A stretch of 64,000 nucleotides of DNA from Tamarix chinensis (GCA_030549775.1 CM060177.1:69057638-69121637); one strand, 5' to 3'. Counted from the first letter of the stretch, positions 46,330 through 60,340 are shown. The notes: generated by a model from the letters alone, not told the origin. Numbers and translations are program-made.

Positions 46330-49313
46330 CCCCTAAAACAAAAGCAGGTGAATAGGTGTATTAAATACCATAAATTTCATATTGTTTGTTTACTTAAAAC
46401 TCGTGTTAAGGAAAAAATATGCTTGATATTCTGAAATGTTTGATAGCCAATTTTCTATCATTCATAACTATTCTACCCATTATAATGGTCGTATATGGAT
46501 CCTTTGGAGATCAGATCTCTTTAAGATCCAGGTTCTTAGTGTGTTTGAGTAAGTCATACACTGCCATATTGAGATGAATGGTGGAATCTTTTATCATCTC
46601 GCTGTGGTATATGCTCAGAACATAAGAGAAGCTAGGTAATGTTTATGGTCTCAACTTAGAAATTTCCATGCTGCAAAGAAAAAAAGGCTTGTTGTTGGAG
46701 ACTTTAATGTCATTCTCTCAAGCTAAGAAAAGAGTGGAGGAATTAACATACTACTGACATCCATGATTTTGCTGATTGTATATATTCTTGTGGCTTAGAA
46801 GAATTACCAACCTCTGGCCCTGTTTTCACTTGGACTAATAATCAGATTGGCCATGCATGGGTATGTTGCAAACTTGACAAATCCCTTGGTAACTATGAAT
46901 GGTTTGAGCAGTTTAATCATGTTTGGGTTGGGGTTGTTGAGGACTACATCTCTGATCATTATAAACACCATTTAAAAAATCAACAGCATGTCAATAGTGG
47001 GATTAAGCTTTTTAAATTCTTTAACTTTTGGACTTCTTCTCCTCAGTTCTTGCCTTGCGTAGCTCAGGCCTGGAACAAACCTTTCTATTAATCCAAGAAA
47101 TACATTCTAGTTGCAAAACTCAAATATATAAAACAAGCTTTAAAGCATTTCAACTCTGACCATTTTGGCACCCTTCATCAAAAAGTGTCTCAAGCAAAAG
47201 AAGACTGGCTTAACTACAACCATGCCCTCCAATCTTCACCAACTAATAATGACCTGCAACTTCAAGAAAAAAGACTAAGACACAAATGGTTGCAATAGGT
47301 TAGCATTGAAGAACACTTCCTGTAATGGAAAGCAAGGATCCATCATATCAAATTGGGGGATGGAAATAATGCTTTTTTCCATGTTAGAATCAAGGAGAGA
47401 CAAAGATTCAATAATATTGTTTCCTTAGTTGATCGCTTTGGAAAAAAATTAATTCTAGCCAGAGATCCTCAATGTGATTCAAAAGTTCTACTCAAATTTA
47501 TTGGGATCCTCAGCAAGTGTCCTCCAAATGATCCATCCTGATATTATCAAGCATGGGCCTATTCTGAATGCTAACTAGAGAACATTTCTCTCAGCTCAAG
47601 TTACTACAGAGGATATCAAAAATGTTGTTTATAGGATGGGAGACAATAAGGCTCCTCGACCTGATGGTTTCAATACCCATTTTTATAAATCTTCTTCGTC
47701 CATTATTGGAGATGATGTCATTGATGTTGTAAAACATTTTTGGGACACTAGGTACCTACTGAAAACCCTAAACAATACCTCCTCGCATCTAGTTCCCAAA
47801 AAATCCTCCCCCACTACCATAAAAGATTATAAGCCTATTTCTTGTTGCAATGTTGCATACAAAATTATTTCTTCTATTCTAACTAAGAGGTTGCAAGCCA
47901 TGATTCCCTCACTTATTCATGGATCCCAAATAGCTTTTGTTGAGGGTAGGTGGATTGGTGAAAATGTTCTCTTGGCATAAGAGCTCCTCACGAAATATAA
48001 TAGGAAACATATTAGAATAAGGATGATGCTAAACGTGGACCTAAGGAAAGCTTTTGACACAGTGGAATGGAGCTATATTAAGCAGCTTCTCCATGCTCTT
48101 GGTTTTCTCAGTCATTTTACCTATATGATAATGCAGTGTGTTTTAACCGCTTAATTTTCCATTGTTTTTAATGGCAGGCTTTGCAATCCCTTCAAGGATG
48201 GTAGGGGCTAATACAAGGTGACCCCTTGTCTCCTTACCTTTTTGTGCTGACTATAGAATACTTTTCTCGCCTGTTACAATCACTTTGGGCTGAGAAATCT
48301 TTCTGCAAAATGGTAAAAATCATTAACCTCAGTTTTGCTGATGATCTTCTAATCTTCTACAAAGGACACCTCTAGTCTATAGACCTAATCAAAGGGATTT
48401 TGATCACTTTCTACCCCACCTCAGGTCTGCAAGCAAATCCTGAGAAAATCAGTGTCTATTTTGGTGGTGTTAGTGAGAATATCAAATCCCAAATCCTTCT
48501 CTCCTTGAACTTCAAAGAAGGGTTATTCCCTGTTAGATACTTGGGTATTCCTCTCAGTCCAAGATCTCTCAAGATGACTCACTACCATCCTCTCATTAAA
48601 AGAATCACTCACAAGCTTAAATTCTAGACTACTAAGCTCCTGATTTTTGCTAGGAGAATTTAGTTGCTCAATTCTGTTATTTTTGGAATTGAAAGTTTTT
48701 AGATGCAGCTGTTTTTCCTACTTAAGGTTGTTATTCATCATCTTGATAGTCTCTATAGAGAATTTATATAGAAAAATATGGATTCCCAAAGGCATAAAAC
48801 ACACGTTACCTTGTCAAAAATATATCTTCCAAAAGAAGAGGGAGTCATAGGCTTAAAATAACTTCTTCATTGGAGTTCAGCATATATGGCCAAATATTTT
48901 TGGAAACTCATTGAATTTAAAGAAAGTTTATGGGTTAAGTGGATGCATGAAAGATATATCATAAAAAATGATGTTTGGCATGTAAAGGAAAAAGTTGATC
49001 ACTCTTGGACTTTTAGACAGCTCCTTAAGGTTAGAGAAAAAATCAAAGCTTGCTATAACAAATGCTATACTTCTAGGAATTTTAGCACCAAGCTGATGTA
49101 TCAGCAAATAAGGGACTATATGCCAAAGGCTGAGTGGAAGGATCTTGTTTGGAATCACAGTGGCCCCAAAAATCACAAGTTCTTCACTTGGATGCTATGT
49201 CATAATGCCCTCCCTCTGAAATTAAAATTATTCAAGTGGGGGTCACTACAGATAACATATGTGAGGTATGCAGGGGTGATGAAGAGGATATCAATCATCT
49301 ACTCTTATACTGT
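46330..49313 (+). pseudogene. LINE ORF2 (endonuclease and reverse transcriptase), heavily decayed
   Basis: Endonuclease relics include LVVGDFNVIL near 46690 and a 'SGPVFTWTNNQIG' block near 46820. RT words follow: WxRxGDGNNAFFHV (47353), NKAPRPDGFNTHFYK, YKPISCCNVAYKIISSILTKRL, QIAFVEGRWIGENVLLA, NVDLRKAFDTVEWSYI, FADDLLIFYKG near 48330 and RYLGIPLS. A zf-RVT-like region starts at 48886 (KNHKFFTWMLCHNALPLK) and is cut at 49313 by the solo LTR. It resumes at 54946 (HGAKVLWNYVLRWLN). Many stops and frameshifts make it non-functional. Confidence 0.75.
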
Positions 49314-50044
49314 TGTAACACCCCCAAATTTACTACTAAAAAAATTTGTTTTAATAAAAAGGTTTCATGAAAGCAAAATGAAAAAATCATAAACTCAGGG
49401 GCATTACCGCCACACTTAGTACCAGATCGGTTCACTCCTACCATTCCAGTACTAAGTGCTAAGGCTAAACAAGGTTAACGTCAACCACAAGTCGTTAATA
49501 AAAACACAAGGCATTAAATAAAATGCAAGTCATGTAGAAATCATAGCGTGGTTTAGAATTACAATCCAAAGAGTAAATGACTAGAGTTTTCAAAACATAA
49601 AATACCATACAATATCACATAATGTGCGTCATGACATAATGAAAATAAAATAATACATGATCAAGTCAAGAGAAAAATAGAGTCCGACCGAGTGGCTCTT
49701 GATCCCCCAAGTCAGGTCTAGACTCAACACTCGACCCCACCCAATGCCTCATAGGTGTCGTAGGCATCGAGGACGTCATCCCCTACCTACACAAACTCAG
49801 AAGGGTCTTCTGCTCGTGGGAATGAGCAGTACCCATGAAACGGGTGATCAGTATGCTACGTACTGAGTAAGGTAACATATGTGACTAAGGACAAACATAT
49901 AGAGCATATAACATAAGCATGGTCATATAGGCAACATACAATAATAAATGTAATAAGGTCGGGTTACTTTTCAGGTAACTTATTATTTAGTCCCCTTAAC
50001 AACATGTTTATTCCACACATACTCTTTATTAATCCATGTGAGTA

Positions 50045-50400
50045 CGGGAACCCCACTATTATAGCCGGTGGACCAAAATACATACAGGGCAGAACGCTCA
50101 TTACCACTATTATTCGTCGGTGGACTGGTCTCCAGGGCAGAACACTCCTGGCCACTATTATTCGCCGGTAGACCTATCTGGCCCTGACTCATATGGTGTT
50201 TCACTATAAGCAATTAGTGTATTTCCCATGGCTTAGCTTCATTACGTTTGGTTTGTTGAGCACGGAATCCCCCACTATTATAGCCGGTGGACCGAAAATC
50301 ATGCAGGGAAAAATGCTCCTGGCCACTATTATTCGCCGGTGGAACGATCTCCGAGGCACCCTGACTCCTGGCCACTATTATCCGCCGGTGGATCGGTCTG
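50045..50400 (-). repeat. Hairpin minisatellite in the solo LTR
   Basis: Seven inverted copies of the CCACTATTAT...CGCCGGTGG motif lie near 50051, 50104, 50152, 50272, 50322, 50373 and neighbouring positions. They are the best conserved examples of the module, with spacers such as 'ggtctccagggcagaac'. Confidence 0.75.
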
Positions 50401-51389
50401 AGCCCGACTCAACAATCTTTCTCTTTAAATGGATAGTGTCTTATTTGTATCTTATTCAATAAGCATTTCACCCTTGACATGCATGTTTAACAACATTCTA
50501 ATTCTATCCTCTCAAGGGGGTCGCCCCATATCTTGGGACTCATGCGCCCCTTATCACGCCTTGACATCCATTCCCCCCTTACACTTACACATAATGGAAA
50601 ACAATTCCTAAGGGTGTGGGTTAAGGCCAACACCTCGTGATATCCAACTCCACCTACTATCACCCTCTAGGGTTTTCCTTTGAAAACCCTAATCGGACCT
50701 ATGTGGCCCAATCTTTCCCTCACTTACACTACCCTTACTTCATTCATCACCCCACACCTTATCTCATTTAGATCCAATTCCAAAATCACATCACTTTATC
50801 CCTTGATTCCACTTGTAACTGAAAAACCTTAGTTGGCCACTTCAACCCTAGTATCTTTCTTCTCCCACAAATAACCTCTCTCTCTCTCTCTCTCTCTTTC
50901 ACCCAAAACCTCTTCTTTCCCAAGGAACCTATACTCACCCCTTATAAAATAAATTCCCACTCTTAACCGTACTCCACTCTCCCTTGATTATTTTTACTTC
51001 CACATTTTTTTTTTCAGAATAGTGCTTCCTCTCAAAACCCTAATCGAGTCCCTTATACACCATTACACCAACCTACATACTATATTTCGTCCCAAGTCTC
51101 CAATCACTCCATAACTCTCCTACGCCTCCTTAGGGTTTTAGCTTGGTTCACCTATAAGAGGAAAAAACTAAGGATTAGTTCCCTCCTACCAAAAATACTA
51201 TTATTTCTTATTTTAGTCTAACATTAGGGTTGCTATTATTAAAGAGAGTTTTATAAGTGAAAACTAGGGTTTTTACCATCAAGTGAGCCTACTAGATACT
51301 ACTAGTCAAAATATACTTATGTTACTATTCATAACTATATTTATATTATTAAATCTAATAGCTTTATTTCTTCTAATAATAGTACTAAT

Positions 51390-51849
51390 ACTACTTATAG
51401 CAAAATAGTGATAATAATAATAATAATAATAATAGTAATACTAACACTCCTAGAAATAGAAGCCCTATTATTTTTAAGGCTAAGGCTAATAATAGTATTA
51501 GGGTTAAAATAATAATATAATAATAGTAATACCAACAAAGTACTAATATTGCTAAAGATAATAATAATAATAATAATAGTTATATTTGGAATAATAATAA
51601 TATAAGGGTTCGAATGTTTTTATCACAATAATATTAACAAAATAATAATAATAATAATAATAGTAATAACTAATAATGATACCATATTAATAATATTAGT
51701 AACAAAGGCATTAGGAATAATATTAGCAATATTTAAATAATAATAATAATAGTAGTAGTACTAAGGTTGGGTATTCTTCTTCTATAGTAAAAAAATGGTA
51801 ACATGCCAATTTTGGTTTCAATAACATTAATAATAATAAAAATAATGGC

Positions 51850-51900
<51 letters not shown>

Positions 51901-52145
51901 AATAATAATAATAATAATAGTAATAATAATAAAAATAATAATGATGATAATAATAATAATAATAATAATAATAATGTTAAGCATAATAATAATAATGACA
52001 ATAACAATAATTTAGTAACCGAAATGATAATAATAATATAAGGGTCCAAATGTGTATATTAATAATAAAAAGTGATAATAGATAAAGTTAGTATTAACAA
52101 TATTAGTAAGAAAATAATGATAATGATAATAATAATAATAACAAT

Positions 52146-52184
<39 letters not shown>

Positions 52185-52279
52185 AATAATAATAATAACA
52201 AGGGTTATCATGATAATACTAAAATTGTAGATCTCCATTCATAGTACCACTAGTTAGAAACATTTCCAAAGTTAGGTTA

Positions 52280-52316
<37 letters not shown>

Positions 52317-52980
52317 TTAAAAATAATACTAATAGTAATGATAATAAAAATGGTAATAGTAATATAAGAGTTCAGATATTTACCATAATAATAAAGATAA
52401 TAATAATAGGCCAAAGCTAGTATTAGTAATAAAAGTAGGAACAATAGTGAGGGTAATAACAACAATAGTAATAACAATGAGGGAAAATTCTAATCATAAT
52501 AAAACTAGAGTAGTATACCATTAATAATATTATTATTATTATTGGTTAGAAAAATAATAAAGTAAAGTTAAGTAGCAATAATAATAATAATAATAATAAT
52601 AGATATGGTGATAATATTAGTAATAGCTTTCATCTTAGGAATTATACTAAAGGAGGTCCTAGAAGTCGTCTAGTGGTAGTCTTAATGATAATGACCAAGT
52701 TAGATTTAGTAAGAAAATAATAATAAAATTTACTAGTAGTGGTAGTAGTAACACTAATAATAATAAAGATCACTTTATTAGTACTAAAGTTGTAACCTTT
52801 TTAAATAACATGCCAAAGTTATAAATATTTCTGAAATTAGGTTAGGTAATAAAGGTGAGACATGCTAATAATTTTAGTAACGGTAATAGTAATAGTAATA
52901 ATAATACAACACTTATAATAATAATAATAATAATAATAATAAGGATAATATTATTAATATTACTAACAATTATTAACACT
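51390..52980. repeat. AAT/CAA microsatellite zone in the solo LTR
   Basis: Runs of AATAATAAT and two CAA runs (about 51848-51897 and 52147-52182) fill most of the segment. It corresponds to the ATT zones of the element A LTRs but is about twice as long. The poly-Leu, poly-Ile and poly-Thr frames here are artefacts. Confidence 0.9.
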
Positions 52981-53060
52981 TATAGAAAATAGTTTAGGGG
53001 TCGGGGAAGTTGGAGCACCACCTAAGGTCGGTGGCGGAACCGGCGGCGACAGTAGCGGCG

Positions 53061-53975
53061 GTGAAGGAGAAAGAGAGGTGGAAAGATGGATATGTAGGCT
53101 AAAGGAGAGGATATGGAGGGGTGTTTGAGGTGGTGGAAGGTGAAGCAGGTGGAGAGGGGTGGCATAGAGGTGGTGGTGCAGCTAGGAGTGGCGGCGCACG
53201 GTGATTGGTGTAGTTTCCAAAGGTGGTGGAAGGTGGAGAAAGTAGAAGGAGAGAGAGGTAGGAAGAGATAGAGGTGTGGGGAGGTAGGGGAGGTTCCCTA
53301 GATGTTTTGGAGGGTGGAGGAGGTGTTGGTTGCGACGGGATTGGCGGTGGAAGGCGACGTGAAGGGTGGCGAGAGGTTGGAGTGGGATGATCGGGTTAAT
53401 AACTTAAAACGGCTGAGGCAGCTCGTGCAGGGCAAAATAAGGGATTATGGTGGCTCAGTTTTGTAGAGGGAGGTGCGGGGAAGATTTTGGTGGGCGACGT
53501 TTGCGGCAGCGATCGGTGAAGGAGGAAGAGAGGTGGAAAGATGGGTTTATAGGCTAGAGGAAAGGGAATGAGGAGGTGTTTGAGGTGGTGAAAGGTGTAT
53601 CAGGTGGAGAGGGGTGAAATGGAGGAGGTGGTGAAGTTTGGAGTGGTGGCGCACGACGGCCGGAGCGGTGGCCAAATGGTGGTGGAAGGTGGAGAAGGGA
53701 GAAGGAGAGGGAGGCAGGGAAAGATGGGGGGTATAGGGAGGTAGAGGAGGCTCCCCTGGTTGTTTTGGAGGTGTTGGTTGTGGTGGAATTGGTAGCGGAC
53801 GGCGATGCGAGGGGCGGCAAGGTGTCAAAGTGGGTTGATTGGGTTGGTGGTTTTGCATAGCCGGGGTGGCTCGTGCAGGGCAAATCGAGGGGTGAGGAAG
53901 GTCTAGTTAGGTATAGGGTGGTGCAAGGATTGGTTCTAGGGTGGTTTGGCCAATAGTGATAGGTGGAGGCAGCGG
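53061..53975 (-). repeat. ~457-bp tandem duplication in the purine-rich block of the solo LTR
   Basis: GTGAAGGAGAAAGAGAGGTG at 53061 recurs as GTGAAGGAGGAAGAGAGGTG at 53518. The following text stays parallel through 'ggtgttggttg' and 'ggctcgtgcagggcaaa' blocks in both copies. The copies differ by many substitutions, so the duplication is old. Confidence 0.75.
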
Positions 53976-54675
53976 AGTGCGCGTCTGATGGGGCAGTAGT
54001 GAGAAGGGGCAAATTTCTGGGTTTTGAAATCAAAACCCCAATTAAGGATGCCCATGGGGTATTTTTAGGCCAATTGAGGTGGTCAATGACAAGAGGAAGA
54101 AGACAAGATGGTGCAGAAGCCAAGCATGCTGCCAGAGGTGGCAGTCGAGGCAGCACTGCTATGGCAGGGGCGGCAAGCTCGAGGGAAGAGGGAAAGGGAA
54201 AGGGGCAGGGTGCTCAAGAGAGAGGAAAAGGGTCGGTTAGGGCCGAATTTGTGAAAGAAAGTGACGGGAGAAGGAGGGGAGGACGGCGGTAGCGATGGTG
54301 GCCGGTGGAGGGCTGGGTTGCAGCTCCTCGGTTGCCGTCCATACCTCATGAAAGAAGAAGGGTCGGGACCGGGCGGCTCAGGGAGGAAAAAAGAAAAGAA
54401 AAAAGAGAAACTAGACCGGTCGGGAAAGAAGAAAAAAAGAAAGGGGAGAAGCAGCGTGGGCCTAGGTCGCGTAGGGGGAAGGGAGCTGGGTCGCGCAGGC
54501 AGGCTAGCCCAATCGGGGAGATGGGGGAAGAAAGGAGAAAGGAGTAGGATAGAAAGAAAGACAAAGGAAAAGAAAGAAGAAGAAAAAGGAAAAAGGGAAA
54601 AAAGGAAAAGGAGAAAAATAGATGGGTTGGGATATTGGGTCCTTTATTATTATTATTATTATTTGAATATTTAAA

Positions 54676-54714
<39 letters not shown>

Positions 54715-54945
54715 TAAATCTCTTTTTAGATTTATTTGGTTATTTTGGGTAAATTTTCTTAACTTCCATATTAATTAGCAAAATGTCCAACTTTTACCTA
54801 GACAAATCATTTATTATTTTCTCCTTATTTTACCTTAATTAATTCCCCCTTTATTTTAATAAAATAATTTATTTACTTAATTTTCCTAATAAATCCTTAT
54901 TTTGCCATAATTTTCAAAATTAGAATTTTGGGGTATTTCAACTCT

Positions 54946-55321
54946 CATGGAGCTAAAGTCCTTTGGAACTATGTTCTAAGATGGTTGAATTTGGTGAGAA
55001 ATACCATTGATTGGATGAGCCGCAAGACCTGGCTGATTAGAAGAACTAGAGGTAAAGGAAAAATATAGTTTGTAGAGCCACATTCAATGCCCTTCTCTAC
55101 CATATCTGAATTAATCAAAACAAGGTAGTCTTTCCATGGAGCTAAAGTCCTTTGGAACTATGTTCTAAGATGGCTGAATTTGGTGAGAAATACCATTGAT
55201 TGGATGAGCTGCAAGACCTAACTGATTAGAAGAACCAAAGGCAATGGAAAAAAGATAGTTTGGAGAGCCATATTCAATGCCCTTCTCTACCATATATGTA
55301 TCAATCAAAACAAGGTAGTCT
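54946..55321 (+). repeat. 188-bp tandem duplication in the LINE 3' part
   Basis: CATGGAGCTAAAGTCC at 54946 recurs at 55134. The two copies are about 90 percent alike and both encode the same zf-RVT-end words. The first copy begins exactly at the target-duplication edge of the solo LTR. Confidence 0.85.
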
Positions 55322-55548
55322 TTTAGCTTGTGCAAAGGAATCCTATGGCTACTATCAAGCAGTTTATCTCTGATACTTTTGGTAGTTTCAATGATACAAG
55401 AAATATTCATATTAAAAAGTACCTAAATAGTCTTGATAGATGGATTGTATGAGTGTTTATGGGTGTGCCCCTTTTGATTTTGTAATTGAAAATATTGTAT
55501 CTCTTTTCCTTTGGTAATAAAACTTTAATTAATTACTAAAAAAAAGAA

Positions 55549-56356
55549 GGCAGCATGAACGTATAAGATGGCCTTGAGTTAACCTTACCTATGATTAGAA
55601 ATTTTCACTTAGCTGATGAAGTAAATAAATAAACAGTTATGAGTTAGGATTGAACTCTATTGACTAATAATTGAACCTTCACCTTTGGCCTTAGGACTTT
55701 AATTGGAAAATCCTTTAATAAATAGGTAAGTATATGATTGAATAATGAACTATGACTTGACCTTGGCATGATCTAGAGTTGAAATGTGAATAAGGGAATA
55801 AATGAAAATTAAGTTGTTGGCTTGAACAATTATGGGTGATATTAATACTAAATAATTCTACCCTTTTAGCATAATGAATCATATATTCGAATAATCTCTT
55901 GAAGAGACCCTAATAAGAACATTAGATGATGTGAGAACCCTATATGGGTATATTGAATTAAAAAGGCTTGTGTTCTTGGTGTGATATTTTTGTGGGCCTT
56001 TATGTGAAATGACATTTCCAAGATAATAAGAAACTAATCACTTAAAGTGGAATGAACATTGTCAAAGGTCTGGATTATTCGATCCTCGATTAGCTACTGG
56101 GGATTAGTCTACCTTCAGGTGCTTTTTGCCTTCAGACTTTGCCTTTGGGTGGAATCCTAATTGATCCCAAAATCCTCATATATCTTGGTGCCTTACCTAA
56201 CTCTAGATGCTAATGATGTACTAGGAGATATCAATACTAAAGGGTCTGGTCACCACAGGATGGTTATTTGGCTTCCGTCGGGACTTATATCCATGTTACT
56301 TTGGCAAGAACCCAAACTTATATACATCAGGTTTCCTTGGCATGAACCATGACTTA
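55549..56356. other. Spacer, no gene seen
   Basis: About 800 bp with no supported ORF or RNA gene. Words near 56050-56350 (ggtgccttacctaactctag) faintly recall LTR text, but I cannot align them confidently. Confidence 0.45.
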
Positions 56357-59300
56357 TGTAACATCCCCAAAATTCATAGTTAAAATTTTTCATTTATGCA
56401 GAAAACCTTACACTAAAAACAAAGGGTGCTACCGCCGTGATTGACACAAGATTGACCCCCAATCAATCTCATACCCACCACAAGGCTAGAAAATTAAAAG
56501 GTATTAATACGAATAATAAAAAAAACCACAATAATTCCAACACTTTATAAATAAAAAAGAGTGCACAAATATAAGAGTTGATACAGAAATGGAAAGTGAA
56601 TACAATAATTACCCCTATAGGAAAAATAAAATGGTAAATAAAACAATAAGAAACTTAGATAAAAGGTAAATCCGGACAACACCCTCTCGGACTCCATGAC
56701 AAGTACATCAAGCCATCACTCAGTTCTGCCCAAGGTATCATAAGAGTCAAAGTCATCGTTGGCATCATCTCCTACCTATACGAACTCATGAGGGGCCACT
56801 ACTTATAGGAATGAGCAGCACCCATCAAAGGGGTGATCAATACTCTACGTACTAAGTAAGGTAATCATATGGCTAAGACCATAAAAACATAAAAGGTAGA
56901 TGATGCATACAATGAGTCAATCTAATTAATCATAATCATTAGAATTTATGCCATTAATTCCATTTTAACATAACTCTCAATTTAGGTCCATGCAAGTACG
57001 GAAACCCCACTATAATAGCCACTGGATCGAAAACACCCAGGGCAGGATGCTCCTGGCCACTATTATTTACCCATGGATCGGTCTCCAGGGCAAAGTGCTC
57101 CTAGCCACTATTCTTACCAATGGATTGGTCTGGCCTTGACTCTCATGGTGTTCCACTATAAGTGTTTAGTATTTTTTTCCATGACTTATTATCATTTAAG
57201 GTTTAGTCTACTAAGCTTGGAATCCCCCACTATTATAGCTGATAGATTGAAAAAACCTTGGATAGAACACACCTGACCATTATTATTCACCGGTGGATCG
57301 GTCTCCCGAGCACAATGCACCTGGTTACTATTTTTGCTGGTGGATCGATTTGGGCCCAACTCAATAATCTTTCAATTTAAATGGTTAGTGTCTTATTCAT
57401 GTTTTATTCAGCAAGTACCTTCTTACTAGACATGCATGCCCCACTAGACTTCCCGTTCTCATCCTCTCACTCCAGCTTCCCTAAATAGTCCCATCCTATA
57501 TGTTGGGACCTCTACACACCCTAGAACTCAAAAAATTCTTCCTCACCTTTCTCTTACTCACCATGAAAACCCAAAATCCCATGCATGTGGATCAAGGCCC
57601 ACTTTCACATATCTCCACTCTAGCTCACCATCACCCTCTAGGGTTCCCCTTAAAAACCCTAATCTAGCCTATGTGACCCTAAACTTTCCTTATCATACAT
57701 GGCACATGCTCCCTTTGTTTCCAACACCATTACTCCACTCAATACTCACCCAAACATCACAACCTTACTTCCCATCCTTCACATATGATCATGAAAACCC
57801 TGGTTGGCCACCTCGAACCCTAGTACTTCTCCTTTATTTTACACCATCCTTTCATCCACACACACTCCACCCTCTTTTCCACTTGACTCATCCCCCTTCA
57901 TAAGACATCGTCATATTCTCAACCCTTACTCCAATCACTGAACATCAACTCTCTCCACACACTTCCCCCACTTAGGGTTTTTCCCATGAATCCTAGTTAA
58001 TTCCCCCATGCACACTTATACCAACCCCACATACTATTTTACACCCATGGACTCCAATCACCTAAAATACTCTTTACTCACCATGCTTAACCCTTAAACT
58101 ACCTTTTTCCATGTAAACTTTACCCCCATGTAAAGGATAACCACTCTATGCAAGCCAACACTCCTCATCTAAGATTTACTCCAATCCTTCATCTTATTAT
58201 TATTATTGCTTTATTTTGTTACCCATGAATCATAAGGTACTTAGGACTTTTCTCACTTCTTTCTAATCATTCCACCATATTTGTTTCTTTTAGCTCCCCA
58301 CAACCTCATTATACCACCTAAGGCCTCCTATCATGCATGTCATATTATAGCAACTACATATAAGAGCATACCATAAAATACAAGTCATATCATCCATATC
58401 ACATATATCATAACACATACACAACTTATCTTAACTCTATGCATAACAAGCTGCACTACAAGTATTTTAGTCCATACTCACATATAATACAAGCTCATAT
58501 CCAAAACACCCATGAACACATAAAACATGCAATTTATCCTTAATCACATCCTTAACTAATAGGACACCGGACTTGGAGCATAAATCATGCACCTCTTTAA
58601 GAAGGGTTTGGTTCACCTATAAGAATGGAGCACTAATGTTAACTTCCCTTTTACTCCTTTTTCTTTTATTATCCACTATAGGGATTTCTTCCATGGTATT
58701 GAGAGACCATAGGGAATAATCCCACCTATTGCTCAAGAACTTATGGAAAATAATTATATACTCAGTTATTGCTCAAGGATTTTATAAAGAAATTCCATTT
58801 TATCTAAAGTAAAATGATGACTAGAATGAGATTTAAGGAGGAAGTGACTAGCCTATTCTTTTTACATGATTATGGTTATATAATATGGTATTCACTTTGC
58901 TTTATGGATACTTAAGAGCTCACACTTCATTTGAGCTATGAATATGTGATATAATTCATGCTCATCTATTTGGAATTTGATGTCAATCATATGTTCCTCC
59001 AGAATGTCTATTGTGGTGCATGCCTATATTTTGGGAAGTTTCCATGGTTAGGAAGTCATTAATGTAACCATGCCTATATTCTAGGTGTAGGTGGGTGGCT
59101 ACGGGTGATGGTGTAGGAGGGGAAGTTAAGGTGGTGGCAAGTAGTTTGGAGGAGCTGCAGTGGTGGAGGAAAGGGAGGGGAAGGGTGAAAAAAATGAAAG
59201 GTTGGTGGTTATAGGGGATGTCAAAGGGAAGAAAAGGAAAAAAGGGAGACCGTTGTAGGGTAGGCTTGTGTTAGCTGCTCGAGGTAGTACATGGAGGAGT

Positions 59301-60340
59301 TAGGGTGGAGGAGCTAGCAACATGGAGGCTAGGTTAGATGTGGTGATGACAGAGCTCACTATATGGGTGTCAAAGGAAAAGTAAGGGTGGGAGAAGAAGG
59401 GAGAAAAAGGAGAAGAGAGGGTCGGTGAGAGAGCATAACATAAAGGATAAGTGAGGAAGGGAAAAATAGAAGATAAGAAGAAGAAATAGGAGAGAAGGAG
59501 AGGGGATGCGTTCTGCGTGTAGGGTAAGGTGATTGTACAGGGGTGTTGTAGGTAGGGGTAAGGCAGCATGGTAGGGGGTGGAAATGGAAGGGAAGGGGGA
59601 ATGCATGGAGGAGAGTAAGGGAGCTGTAGGGCTAGAAAAGGAAAATAAAACAATGGGCGGAGGGCGGTGGTGTAGGTGATCTGGCATGAAGAGGGGACAG
59701 TGTAGGGTTACAAGAGGAAGAAGGGCATACAAAGGGGTCTGGGGTGTATTTGGCAGGGGGTGTAGATGAGGAAGAAAGGAAGGGGAAACTAGGCTACGCT
59801 AGAGAAAGAAGAAGGGAGGAGGGGGAAGTGGCTTGAGTAGGAGAAGAAGAAGAAAGAAGGAAGGAAAAGCTGGGCTAATCTGCGGGGAAAATAAAAGAAA
59901 GGGGGTGGTTTGGGCTCGCCCAAAGAAAGAGGAAGAAGGAAAGAATAGAAAGAAAAGGAAAAAGAAAGAAAAGGAAGAAAAATAGGAAAAAAGGAAAAGA
60001 AGACAAAGAAAGGAAAAATATTTATAGATCTAGGATTAGAATTTAGATTAAAATTGGGCTATTGAAAAAATATTAAATTTATTTATTTAAAAATTAAGGT
60101 ATTAATTTAAGAAAATAATTTTGGTAAAATTATGGGTTTAGGGTTTATTTAATTAAAAAGGGTAAGATAAAATAATAAAATAATAAAATAATAATATTAA
60201 TTTATTAAATATTTTTTATTTATTTTTATAAGTTAAATGTTCCCAAAAATAATTAAATCAATAATTTATAGAATAATTTTTTTATGATAAAAGGTTAAAT
60301 ATTCAAATTTTAGGTTTTAAAAATTATAGAGGATGGCACA
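56357..60340 (-). mobile_element. Third-family long LTR, minus strand
   Basis: On the minus strand it starts TGTGCCATCC at 60340, resembling the TGTAATCCCCC start of element B's LTR, and ends GGGGATGTTACA at 56357. It contains the purine-rich block (59100-60030), the (inverted) hairpin minisatellite (57000-57350) and the conserved 'ctacgtactaagtaag' block (56845). It is the same family as 36931-41690. The adjacent five bases do not match (ACTTA and AGTCT), so the boundaries or history are uncertain. It cuts into a gag remnant on its right. Confidence 0.75.

Larger units (their letters stand above)
49314..54940 (-). mobile_element. Solo LTR of element A's family, minus strand (5.6 kb)
   Basis: Read on the minus strand it starts TGAAATACCCCAAAAT at 54940 and ends GGGGGTGTTACA at 49314. 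Its first ~200 bp closely match the start of the right LTR of element A (shared GGCAAAATAAGG-type and AGGAAAATTAA words at 22815-22850). It is bounded by an imperfect 5-bp target duplication, ACTGT (49309-49313) and ACTCT (54941-54945). No internal region is present, so it formed by LTR-LTR recombination. Its greater length than LTR A comes from expanded microsatellites and a ~457-bp tandem duplication. Confidence 0.85.
44930..55548 (+). mobile_element. Second plant L1-type LINE, decayed, split by a solo LTR
   Basis: The 5' part is 44930-49313 and the 3' part 54941-55548, separated by the minus-strand solo LTR. The coding sense across the junction is restored when the LTR and one 5-bp duplication are ignored, which proves the nesting. 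ORF1 and ORF2 remnants and a terminal A-rich tail (AAAAAAAAG near 55540) are present. The 5' boundary is approximate, and I could not find its target duplication. Confidence 0.8.

Noticed and set aside
36931..60340. One element bounded by the third-family LTRs at 36931-41690 and 56357-60340
   Set aside because: The two LTRs are in opposite orientation, so they cannot be the two ends of one retrotransposon.
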